Source: Caballeronia sordidicola
GTDB taxonomy: Bacteria; Pseudomonadota; Gammaproteobacteria; Burkholderiales; Burkholderiaceae
Reading direction: 5' to 3'
Length of the DNA stretch: 33,253 bases
Assembly (NCBI RefSeq): GCF_002220365.1
Contig: NZ_MTHB01000282.1
Coordinates: 1 to 33,253 of the forward strand
The notes beneath the pieces were generated by a model. The model saw only the letters and a list, made by a program, of their open reading frames with translations. It was not told the DNA's origin and did not search any database. Shown here piece by piece: positions 8,073 through 15,388 of this stretch. How positions within the stretch are numbered: position 1 is the stretch's first letter; every line of letters starts with the position of its first letter. Both the position numbers and the translations under genes were made by a program.

Positions 8073-8406
8073 GTCCGCAAGTCGAGGGCAATCGATTTTC
8101 GTCACTCCAAGGTGACTTTGCCGCTCTGTTGCAAAACGTGACATTCACAAGCGCCTTGTTCGTGCAGAATGCAGCTTGATTTTCGATCTAACCGCATCAT
8201 TACGGTCTTAAAAATAAAAGAGTAACGAGACATGCGAGCTGGAAAAGCGCAACAAGCGATTTATACAATAAGCAATACTAATATTAATGCTGAAGGCGCG
8301 CTAATTTACAACAGCTAGCTCTGTGTTCTTCGCTGACATTCTTCCACGCGCTGACCTTCTCCGCGTAAAGCAATGCCCATCTACATTGTTATCAGAAAGC
8401 CATTTC
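8073..8406. other. AT-rich leader of the accessory block, no gene seen
   Basis: About 330 bp with clearly higher AT than the flanks, including TTAAAAATAAAAGAG near 8210 and TAATATTAATGC near 8280. GTCAC (8101-8105) and GTGAC (8112-8116) form a small dyad. No coding frame is supported. It presumably carries the promoter of the effector gene, and its base composition suggests acquired DNA. No attachment site, tRNA or integrase was found. Confidence 0.5.
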
Positions 8407-10668
8407 ATGCTGATTAGCTTTCCCTTCCTACCCGCGCCTGGCAACGGCAGTGCAGACAGCTTCGAGCAGGCTGCGTTGACCGTAACCGCCCGTCTCGACG
8501 ACTACGAATCACCTCATGGTATCTATCCGGTAAGTCTCGACCGGCGGTGGCATGGAGGTGTTCACCTGACACCAAAGTTCCTCGATGAACCAGTCCGTGC
8601 GATCGCGGACGGCACCGTCGTCGCGTATCGCGTTGTTTCAGACTGCGTTGTTGAAGGGCATGACAACAGCTTCATCCTCCTGAAGCATCAGACAGAAACC
8701 GGGCATGAGCGATCGATGACCTTCTATTCGCTTTACATGCATCTCATGAACCACGCAGACATGAAGGGCAAGCGCGTGCTGAAGAGGCAGTTGGTTCCGC
8801 TCATGCAGGAGCCTACCGGCGAAGCCCGCCACGACGGCAAAACGAAGGTTTTTCGCAAAGACATCCTCGGTTACCCAGGCAAGATGTACGGACAGCGGAT
8901 GATCCACTTCGAGATCTTCATGACGGACGTGGATTTCAACGCTCATTTCGACAAGACGCTGCTTGGCAAGATGCCGGTCGAGTCGGACGGATCCGAAGAG
9001 CCATGGGGCAACGCCTACTACGTGATCCCACCGAGGTCTTTTCGTGTGAAGCCGAGCGGACAAAGCGACGTAATAGGAACCTCCGACAAGACCCTGTTCG
9101 TTCGAATCGCATACGAAAGTGGAACAAAGTACACAACAGTTTGGGCGGCCGACGGTGTGGATCAGTCACCTGCGCTGATCACACCGGAGAAAGGCGTTCC
9201 GGATCCGGAATACGAGTACAGCCTGTTCAAGACGGCGTGCGAAAGTTATCCGGCTTGCCCAAGTGCGGGTTACGAGTTGCTTAGATTCGGCCGCGTGATT
9301 GGACCCGACAAGGGGAAGTTACCTGCCGAACAGAACGTAAACTGGCAGCGGATCCCATTTGCGCCGGGACAATCCGGGTATGTCGACTTGAACTTGCGGG
9401 ACATCCGCAAGATGTCGGACGCGGATTTTCCCTTTTTCACAGGGTGGGTGAAGGCGACAGAAGGTAACGGCGCGCTGTCTGATGATGGCTTGTGCGACGT
9501 CAAGGTCATTCTCGACATACTGCGTGATGCGAACACACCACCCCCGCGCCCCGGCGTGGATCGTCAAGAGCGTCTGGCTCTCTATCTTCGGGATGACGAG
9601 CAAGCTCGCAGAAAACTGCGTGGCTTGATTTGCGAGGCGCCGACCGAGTGGGACAAAAGTACGAACGTCCGGCGCTACCGCACGCTAACCAATCCGGGTG
9701 AACACTATGCGGACGATCCGGCCGGACTTAAGAAGTTTGTCGATTTCGTCGAAAAATTCCAGTTCTGGGATATGACGGGACTGCCATCGAAAATTTGGCA
9801 TTTCCACCCGCTCGCGTTCGTTGAGCATTTCAAGAAGTGCGGTTGGTTAAGTCGCCCGGAGATGGCGCAGCTATTGCCCGTGAGCGCGATGCGTCTTCAC
9901 AGAGGTGCGTATTTGTCGGAGCCAGTGGATATCAACGTTCCTGCCCGACAAAGGGTGTTGTCCGACTTCCGTGTCGATTTGAACAAAGCATTGCGCAAGC
10001 ATGGCATCGTCACCGCCAATCGTATGGCTGCGTTTTTCGGCAATGCCATGCAAGAGACGCAGTGGTTCGGCAAGCTCTACGAGGACAATTCAGTCGCGTG
10101 GTACTACCCATGGGATGGCCGGGGGTTCCTGCAGTTGACCGGCCCGGGCAACTACATCAAATACTGGCGGTGGCGTGGACGCGATGTCGCAGTGACGGTT
10201 GAGCAGGCATTGGTCAGCGCGTACAGCAAAAAGGATCATGCCGCATTGCAGGACAAGGCTAATCCAAAGGTGACTTCAGAAATGATTGAATGGCGGAACG
10301 ATGTAAGTGGGCTTAAGGACAACACACGTTACGATTCTTCGGACAGTGCGGTCGCGTATTGGGCGTGGAGTGGCGCGGCCCGCTTCGCCGACTTCCCTTC
10401 ATCGAACGATCGGGCGACAAAACGGATAGGCAGCGATACCCACGTCTACTATGCGTGCCAATCGTTTGGCCAAGTGGCCGCGACGGTGAACTTCGGTAGC
10501 CCGGTGACTAATCTGACGAGCATCGACAAAGTTAATGGCATCGTCGCCCGTTACCAAGCCTATACAAGCGCGCTCAAAGTGCTCGCCGATACGCCGCAGT
10601 TTCCGGATCAAGACGGCAATCTACAAACTACACCGGAAGGCTACGAACGCAGAAAGGATATCTCGTGA
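8407..10668 (+). CDS. Bimodular wall-attack protein: M23-like plus GH19/lysozyme-like domains (putative antibacterial effector)
   Basis: 753 residues from ATG 8407; a GTG at 8323 would add 28. No signal peptide. Residues 20-200 match the M23 (LytM) peptidase fold: RRWHGGVHL (His49, His53), a PVRAIADGTVVAY strand, YSLYMHL (His112) and RMIHFEIF (His167). Residues 210-370 look SH3-like (WQRIPFAPGQSGYVDLN). Residues 520-720 match GH19/lysozyme-like enzymes: NRMAAFFGNAMQETQWFGKLYE with Glu550 and Glu559 as likely catalytic acids, then GRGFLQLTGPGNY (571-583). It would therefore cut peptide and glycan bonds of peptidoglycan. The stop overlaps the start of an exported small protein (GTGA), as in effector/immunity pairs. 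Lack of a signal peptide and absence of holin or phage genes favour delivery by a secretion machine such as T6SS (inference). Lower GC than the flanks suggests transfer. Confidence 0.8.
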   Translation: MLISFPFLPAPGNGSADSFEQAALTVTARLDDYESPHGIYPVSLDRRWHGGVHLTPKFLDEPVRAIADGTVVAYRVVSDCVVEGHDNSFILLKHQTETGHERSMTFYSLYMHLMNHADMKGKRVLKRQLVPLMQEPTGEARHDGKTKVFRKDILGYPGKMYGQRMIHFEIFMTDVDFNAHFDKTLLGKMPVESDGSEEPWGNAYYVIPPRSFRVKPSGQSDVIGTSDKTLFVRIAYESGTKYTTVWAADGVDQSPALITPEKGVPDPEYEYSLFKTACESYPACPSAGYELLRFGRVIGPDKGKLPAEQNVNWQRIPFAPGQSGYVDLNLRDIRKMSDADFPFFTGWVKATEGNGALSDDGLCDVKVILDILRDANTPPPRPGVDRQERLALYLRDDEQARRKLRGLICEAPTEWDKSTNVRRYRTLTNPGEHYADDPAGLKKFVDFVEKFQFWDMTGLPSKIWHFHPLAFVEHFKKCGWLSRPEMAQLLPVSAMRLHRGAYLSEPVDINVPARQRVLSDFRVDLNKALRKHGIVTANRMAAFFGNAMQETQWFGKLYEDNSVAWYYPWDGRGFLQLTGPGNYIKYWRWRGRDVAVTVEQALVSAYSKKDHAALQDKANPKVTSEMIEWRNDVSGLKDNTRYDSSDSAVAYWAWSGAARFADFPSSNDRATKRIGSDTHVYYACQSFGQVAATVNFGSPVTNLTSIDKVNGIVARYQAYTSALKVLADTPQFPDQDGNLQTTPEGYERRKDIS

Positions 10669-11270
10669 GAAAACTAACGATTACGTGGATGCTCGCCATA
10701 GGTGGTTGCATACATACACCTGTTTGGGCTTCGACGGCAGCATTCAAAGCTGATTCGGTAGCGGAACATGTCATCGGGGATTGTCAGTTTCGGATGAAGA
10801 ACATCGAGAGCGGGGATTTTGCGGGGAATTCATCCACGAAATTCGGGGGGTATTCAGTCGGGAACGATAGCGATTCGAAATTCTGGGCTGTCCACATGGT
10901 TTGCGAAACGCTCCACCCGGAAGTCCTCGCCGAGCGCGCGAACATCAAAAAAATGAATGGTAGATGGGAGATAGAGGATCGCGGGCAACCCTTTCCGGAG
11001 GGGCTGCGCGTGCGCCTTTACGTTCTTAAGGGAACGAATTGGGACGGGGCGGGAACCACGTTAGATCAAACAGATGGAGAAGAAAATCGTCGTACGCGCG
11101 GCCTTGCCTTTTGCCTTGTCCACGAAACCAAAGCGCTTTGCGGCAGCAGTGACGTGATGTATCTAACCCACCCCAAATCCAGCGTGTTGAACAAGGTATT
11201 GAAACTACTCAATAGCATCGAATTCATAGACGGTCCTCCCTATAACAAGACCGGTACCGTTACGAGATAG
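10665..11270 (+). CDS. Exported Cys-containing protein, probable immunity protein for the wall-attack effector
   Basis: 201 residues from GTG 10665; GTGA overlaps the effector stop, so the two are translationally coupled. A signal peptide is clear (MRKLTITWMLAIGGCIHTPVWA, cleavage after VWA), placing the protein in the periplasm. The mature part has four cysteines (Cys40, 80, 140, 149), all kept in the decayed copy downstream, which suggests two disulfides. No database family is recognised. A periplasmic partner encoded directly behind a peptidoglycan hydrolase that lacks a signal peptide is the normal layout for T6SS effector immunity; the function is inferred from that. Cys15 sits in IGGC and could be read as a lipobox, but the paralogue has no Cys there. 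Confidence 0.75.
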   Translation: MRKLTITWMLAIGGCIHTPVWASTAAFKADSVAEHVIGDCQFRMKNIESGDFAGNSSTKFGGYSVGNDSDSKFWAVHMVCETLHPEVLAERANIKKMNGRWEIEDRGQPFPEGLRVRLYVLKGTNWDGAGTTLDQTDGEENRRTRGLAFCLVHETKALCGSSDVMYLTHPKSSVLNKVLKLLNSIEFIDGPPYNKTGTVTR

Positions 11271-11298
11271 CAAAGGCTGCCCCCCGGACGGACGCTCT

Positions 11299-11876
11299 AT
11301 GAAAAGACTAGTAGTTGCATGGATGCTCGCCTTCGGTTGGTCAATGCCGTCACCTGTGTGGGCACTCTCAGCAGTATCTTCGATAGCCCAGACCGCTGAG
11401 CACGAAATCGGAGATTGCCGATGCCAGATACCCAATTCACAGGCAATTCGTTTTGTTGGAAGCAAAGACAGTAGCTTGGGCGGCTTCGGGTTCGGTCACA
11501 CCGGTGAATCCGGCTTTTGGGCGGTAAACTTGGTTTGCGAGACGCTCAGTCCTGATGTACTTACCGATCGCGCGAACATCAAAGACGTTAATGGTAGATG
11601 AGAGATAGAAGACCGCGGGCATCCCTTTTTCAAAGGGTTGAGCGTCCAGTTGTACGCTCTCAAGGGAACGAACTGGAAGGGAACGCGAACTACGTTAGAT
11701 CAAACGGATGGAGCAGAAGATCGCCGTACGCGCGGTTTTGCCTTTTGCCTTGTCCACGAAACCAAGGCGCTTTGCGGCAACAGTGACGTCATGTATCTAA
11801 GCCGCCCCAAGTCCAGCGTGTTGAACAAGCGCTGAGACTACTCAATAGCATCGAATTCATTGATGCCCCGGTCTCC
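11299..11876 (+). pseudogene. Decayed second copy of the immunity gene
   Basis: This duplicates the preceding gene: it starts MKRLVVAWMLAFGWSMPSPVWA (signal peptide) and keeps GDC, NLVCETL, AFCLVHETKALCGNS. Two lesions are seen. At 11599-11601 a TGA replaces the TGG that encodes Trp101 in the intact copy (NGR-W-EIEDRG becomes NGR-stop-EIEDRG). Near 11826-11828 one base is missing relative to the intact copy (AACAAG-GTATTGAA versus AACAAG-CGCTGAG), which brings in a TGA at 11833-11835. The 3' half is much closer to the intact copy at DNA level than the 5' half. A 100-residue truncated product (11299-11601) could still be made and exported, but would lack two of the four cysteines. Confidence 0.85.
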
Positions 11877-12234
11877 GCAAAATACGAAACGACCAACGGC
11901 CGAATTGAAGCCCATCCAATTTTTCCTGCGATACACCCTGGTCCCATTCGTGGCAATCGTGCTCGTTGCCTCGTGGGCGATCACGAAAGAGTCGACCGAG
12001 ATCGATGCACGCCAATATGCGTCTCTCGCCGAGGCTTATCCGCAACTGCCGCAGGGCATCAAGCACGAACTGAGCGAGTCGATGAAAGAAAACAAGATCA
12101 GCAAATCGCGTTACGCCACCCTCACACGCGACGCCATGAACAGCGGCGTTATTCTCGACTGGCCGCCAACGCCGCACGGTGTGGCGGAAGAACGCGGCAG
12201 GCTGAAAGCCCTGATTGAAGCGAGTCGCGACTAG
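11860..12234 (+). CDS. Small single-pass membrane protein, unknown function
   Basis: 124 residues from ATG 11860; a TTG start three bases earlier is the only alternative before an in-frame stop at 11833. It has one membrane segment (IQFFLRYTLVPFVAIVLVASWAI, about residues 18-40) with a basic N-terminal side. A charged soluble part follows, with a helix-like stretch ending KHELSESMKENKISKSRYATLTRDAM. The topology suggests a periplasmic C-terminal domain. No family is recognised. The ATG lies within DNA still aligned to the tail of the immunity gene, and no ribosome binding site is apparent. It belongs to the accessory block and may contribute to immunity or be an unrelated passenger. Confidence 0.65.
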   Translation: MMPRSPQNTKRPTAELKPIQFFLRYTLVPFVAIVLVASWAITKESTEIDARQYASLAEAYPQLPQGIKHELSESMKENKISKSRYATLTRDAMNSGVILDWPPTPHGVAEERGRLKALIEASRD

Positions 12235-12253
12235 GGAACTGAGGCGCTGAGGA

Positions 12254-13456
12254 TCACGCGTTCATCCCCGACTTCAGGAACAGCACATGCCGGGGCGCAA
12301 AGTGCGCGTACAACGGCAGGATTGCACCGCCCATCGCGCGGGCATCGGCGCCAATCTCCCCTTCGACCAGCCTGGGCCGCAACATCCCCTGCCAGTCGAA
12401 GGCATCGAGCGCGGTATTGGTCCGGCTTAATACTTCCCGCAACAACTGGCGATCCAGCTCCCCGTCGATCACGATCGCGTCGACGTCGACCAGCGCCGCT
12501 GCCGTGGCGATAGCCGTGGCGAGTGCCGGGCAAGCGGCATCGAGCCACGCCTCGCACAAAGGCCACAACTGCGCCGACAGCGCACGTTGATCGTGAGCGG
12601 CGGCGGCGGGGAAACCGGCATCGGTGAAGCGCTTTTCCAGCACATACACCGACGCGACGTTAAGCAACTGCGGCGTGCCTTCGCCCATCAACGGAAATGA
12701 CCCGATAGCACCGGCGTTCCCCTTCGGCCCGGCATGCAGCCGTCCATCGATGACCAGCCCGCCGCCAATGAACGTGCCGATAAACACGTAGAGAAAGTCG
12801 CCCAATCCGCGTCCCTGCCCCATCAGCAATTCAGCAGCGCAGGCAGCGGTCGTGTCCTTCGCGAACTCCACCGGCAACGTGGTCAGCGCCTGGACCCGCG
12901 CGCTGATATCGATCTCGTTCCATGCGGCGAAGACGTCCGGCGGGGTATCGAAGAAATTGCGCCAGCCGCCAAGCCATAACGGCGCCGCCACGCCTATTCC
13001 AACGACCTTGGCGGCGTCATTGCCGAGCGCGACCATCATCTGGTCGATCTTCTTGCTGAGCAAAGCGAACACCGTACGCGGATCGGGATACGCATACTCG
13101 ATCACATCGCGCGCGTGCACCTGGCCCGCAAAGTCCATGGTCAGCACATCAAGACTTCGCCGCCCCACTTTCACGCCAATGGAAAAAGCCCCGTCCGCGC
13201 GCAGCGAGATCGGCACCGATGGCTGCCCCATGCGCCCCTGCACGCGCGTCCTGGCCTCCCGGGCAAGCAAGCCGTCGTCGATCAACCGATCCACGATCAG
13301 CGACGTGGTCTGCGTGCTCAGATGCGTCAGGCGCGCGATCTCGGACTTGGGGCATGGACCGTGGACACGCACCGCCTGCAGGACGATGCGCTCGTTCATC
13401 TGCCGCATGCCGGAAGGCTTCGGCGTTGCCGTGCTCGCGGACATTGAAGGCGTCAT
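12254..13456 (-). CDS. ROK family transcriptional regulator of the sugar ABC operon
   Basis: 400 residues. The N-terminus is a winged helix (MNERIVLQAVRVHGPCPKSEIARLTHLSTQTTSLIVDRLIDDGLL, residues 20-64), followed by a ROK (repressor, ORF, kinase) domain with IGVKVGRRSLDVLTMDFAG, VVGIGVAAPLW, AKDTTAACAAELLMGQG and YVFIGTFIGGGLVIDGRLHAGPKGNAGAIG. The cysteine-rich zinc motif of many ROK proteins (CxCGxxGC) is absent; the corresponding stretch is SFPLMGEGTPQLLNVASVYVLE. It starts at ATG 13456, seven bases after the stop of the ATPase gene, so it is the last gene of the sugar operon and presumably represses it in the absence of the sugar. The effector sugar is not evident. Confidence 0.9.
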   Translation of the reverse strand: MTPSMSASTATPKPSGMRQMNERIVLQAVRVHGPCPKSEIARLTHLSTQTTSLIVDRLIDDGLLAREARTRVQGRMGQPSVPISLRADGAFSIGVKVGRRSLDVLTMDFAGQVHARDVIEYAYPDPRTVFALLSKKIDQMMVALGNDAAKVVGIGVAAPLWLGGWRNFFDTPPDVFAAWNEIDISARVQALTTLPVEFAKDTTAACAAELLMGQGRGLGDFLYVFIGTFIGGGLVIDGRLHAGPKGNAGAIGSFPLMGEGTPQLLNVASVYVLEKRFTDAGFPAAAAHDQRALSAQLWPLCEAWLDAACPALATAIATAAALVDVDAIVIDGELDRQLLREVLSRTNTALDAFDWQGMLRPRLVEGEIGADARAMGGAILPLYAHFAPRHVLFLKSGMNA

Positions 13457-13462
13457 AGGGGA

Positions 13463-14245
13463 TCAGGCGATCGCCTGCACGTCGGCCTGCTTCGCACCGG
13501 TCATGATGGCCACTGCTTCCGACATATGGATGTCTTTCGTATTGACCAGCGCCGCGCGTCGCCCGAGCCGCTGGATGTGAATACGATCGGCGATCTCGAA
13601 CACATGCGGCATGTTGTGGCTGATGAGAATCACAGGCAGCCCGCGATCACGCACGCGCCGGATCAACTCCAGCACCATGTTGGATTCCTTCACGCCAAGC
13701 GCAGCGGTCGGTTCATCAAGGATCACCACATGCCGCGCGAACGCCGCGCTGCGCGCCACCGCCACGCCCTGGCGCTGACCGCCGGAAAGCGTTTCGACAG
13801 CCTGCTTCATCGAACGGATGCCGATCTGCAAACCCTCCATATGCGCGATGGCTTCCTGCAACATGCGCCGCTTGTCGATCATCATGAACACTGAGCCGAG
13901 GATGCCGGGACGTCTTAGCTCGCGCCCAAGAAAAAGGTTTTCCGCGATGCTCATCGCCGGTGCGACCGCAAGGTCCTGATAGACGGTTTCAATACCTTGC
14001 GAGCGCGCATCGAGCGGACTGCGAAAATGCACGGGATTTCCGTCCAGCAGGATCTCGCCTTCGTCGGGCACGAGTGCGCCGGAAAGCGCCTTGATCAGCG
14101 ACGATTTGCCGGCCCCGTTATCGCCGATCACCGCCATGATCTCGCCGGGCATCAGTTCGAAATCGACGCCGTCAAGTGCGGTCACGGAGCCGTAGCGTTT
14201 GATGACACCGCGGGCTTCCAGAACGGGTTTGATTGTGTCGTTCAT
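13463..14245 (-). CDS. frcA: Sugar ABC transporter ATP-binding protein (FrcA-like)
   Basis: 260 residues, one nucleotide-binding domain, as in FrcA-type importers rather than the double-domain RbsA/XylG type. Walker A is GDNGAGKSS (41-49), Q-loop Gln90 in TVYQDLAV, signature LSGGQRQ (153-159), Walker B VVILDEPT (173-180) and switch His in LISHNMPHVFEIADR. It drives import through the permease encoded just upstream. The start is ATG 14245, with GGAG overlapping the end of the permease gene twelve bases earlier. Fructose is suggested by the family and gene order (binding protein, permease, ATPase, ROK), but ribose or another pentose or hexose cannot be excluded. Confidence 0.9.
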   Translation of the reverse strand: MNDTIKPVLEARGVIKRYGSVTALDGVDFELMPGEIMAVIGDNGAGKSSLIKALSGALVPDEGEILLDGNPVHFRSPLDARSQGIETVYQDLAVAPAMSIAENLFLGRELRRPGILGSVFMMIDKRRMLQEAIAHMEGLQIGIRSMKQAVETLSGGQRQGVAVARSAAFARHVVILDEPTAALGVKESNMVLELIRRVRDRGLPVILISHNMPHVFEIADRIHIQRLGRRAALVNTKDIHMSEAVAIMTGAKQADVQAIA

Positions 14246-14257
14246 GAGCTTGGCTCC

Positions 14258-15244
14258 TCAGGCGCGGGGACGCGCGAGTTTATCGGCGGCGACCGCAAGA
14301 ATCACCAGGATGCCGGTGATCAGAATCTGATAAACCGACGACACGCCAATCAGCGTCAGGCCATTGCGGAACACACCAACAATCAACGCGCCCAGCAAGG
14401 TCCCGACAATGGTGCCGCGTCCGCCGAACAGACTGGTGCCACCGAGCACGACGGCCGTGATGCTGTCGAGGTTCTCGGTCTGGCCCGCCTGGGGATCACC
14501 CACACCGGTTCGCGCCACCGATAACAGTGCCGCGATGCCATAGAAAAATCCTGCGAGCGTGTACACGGTGATCAGGATTTTCTGCGACGAAAGACCCATC
14601 AGCCGCGCCGCTTCGGCATTGTTGCCGAGTGCATAGAGATGGCGGCCGGGCACGGTATCGCGCAACACGAACCACACCACGAGGTACATCAACAGGGTCA
14701 GCACGGTGCCATACGTGACCTCCGCGCCGCCGAGATGGAAGGTGTTGCCGAAGAACATCATGGCGTCCGGCAGGTTCGAAATGCTCTCGGCGTTCGAGTA
14801 CACCTGCGTCAGCGCGAATGCTATGTTCAGCGTCCCCAGCGTGACGATGAACGCGGGCAACTTGATTTTCGTAATGAGCGTACCGTTCAGCAATCCGAAC
14901 AATGTGCTTGCCGCGACCCCACATACAATGGCAATCACGGGTGGCACGCCCAACGTGACGGCAAACTTCGTCATCACAATGGAGCCGAATGCCATCAACA
15001 TGCCGCACGACAAATCGATTCCGCCGGTCAGCACGATCAGCGTCTGGCCGATCGCGATCACCGCCACGACCATGGTCTGCTGAAGGATCAGCGAGAGATT
15101 TTGTATCGATAAAAACCGGTCGCTTTGCCAGATGAAGAAAGCGCACGCGATCACAAGCGCTGCTAGCGGACCGATATCGGCAAGCGACGGCAGACGATCA
15201 GAGAACGTCGCGCGGCCGGCCGTGGGAGAGGTGGATTGCGTCAT
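14258..15244 (-). CDS. frcC: Sugar ABC transporter permease (FrcC-like)
   Basis: 328 residues from ATG 15244 (MTQSTSPTAGRATF); GAGG lies nine bases upstream. The frame is open 96 bases further up, but that part has no family character. It is an RbsC/FrcC-type inner-membrane permease with about ten hydrophobic segments. Conserved phrases are GQTLIVLTGGIDLSCGMLMAFGSI, LNGTLITKIKLPAFIVTLGT, GRHLYALGNNAEAARLMGLS (the ATPase-contacting loop) and AVVLGGTSLFGGRGTIVGTLLGAL. It lies between the binding protein and ATPase genes on the same strand. A 144-bp gap with short tandem repeats separates it from the binding protein gene. Confidence 0.92.
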   Translation of the reverse strand: MTQSTSPTAGRATFSDRLPSLADIGPLAALVIACAFFIWQSDRFLSIQNLSLILQQTMVVAVIAIGQTLIVLTGGIDLSCGMLMAFGSIVMTKFAVTLGVPPVIAIVCGVAASTLFGLLNGTLITKIKLPAFIVTLGTLNIAFALTQVYSNAESISNLPDAMMFFGNTFHLGGAEVTYGTVLTLLMYLVVWFVLRDTVPGRHLYALGNNAEAARLMGLSSQKILITVYTLAGFFYGIAALLSVARTGVGDPQAGQTENLDSITAVVLGGTSLFGGRGTIVGTLLGALIVGVFRNGLTLIGVSSVYQILITGILVILAVAADKLARPRA

Positions 15245-15329
15245 GACTCGGGACCTCGACAGCAAGTTCGAAAAAAATGCGCCGCTCACGCGACCCGGGC
15301 TTGAAACATCTTGAGGCTCAAGTCCGGGC

Positions 15330-15374
15330 CGCGGGTTCAAACGCGGTTTAAACGCGGGTTAAAACGCGGGTTAA
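15330..15374. repeat. Short tandem repeats between frcB and frcC
   Basis: Four copies of CGCGGGTT or CGCGGTTT at 15330, 15342, 15353 and 15365, spaced 12, 11 and 12 bases, each followed by an AT-rich tetramer (TCAA, TTAA, TAAAA, TTAA). They lie in the gap between the binding-protein stop and the permease start. They might stabilise the frcB end of the message or reflect slippage. Confidence 0.6.
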
Positions 15375-15388
15375 TGCGGCGCGACGGC

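Noticed and set aside
8407..10668. Phage endolysin in a prophage
   Set aside because: No holin, spanin, tail or integrase gene is around it, and the next gene encodes an exported protein of the immunity type; cannot be fully excluded without wider context.
11599..11601. TGA in the second immunity copy read as selenocysteine or readthrough
   Set aside because: The intact copy has TGG (Trp) at this point, no SECIS-like structure was seen, and a second lesion lies downstream, so decay is simpler.
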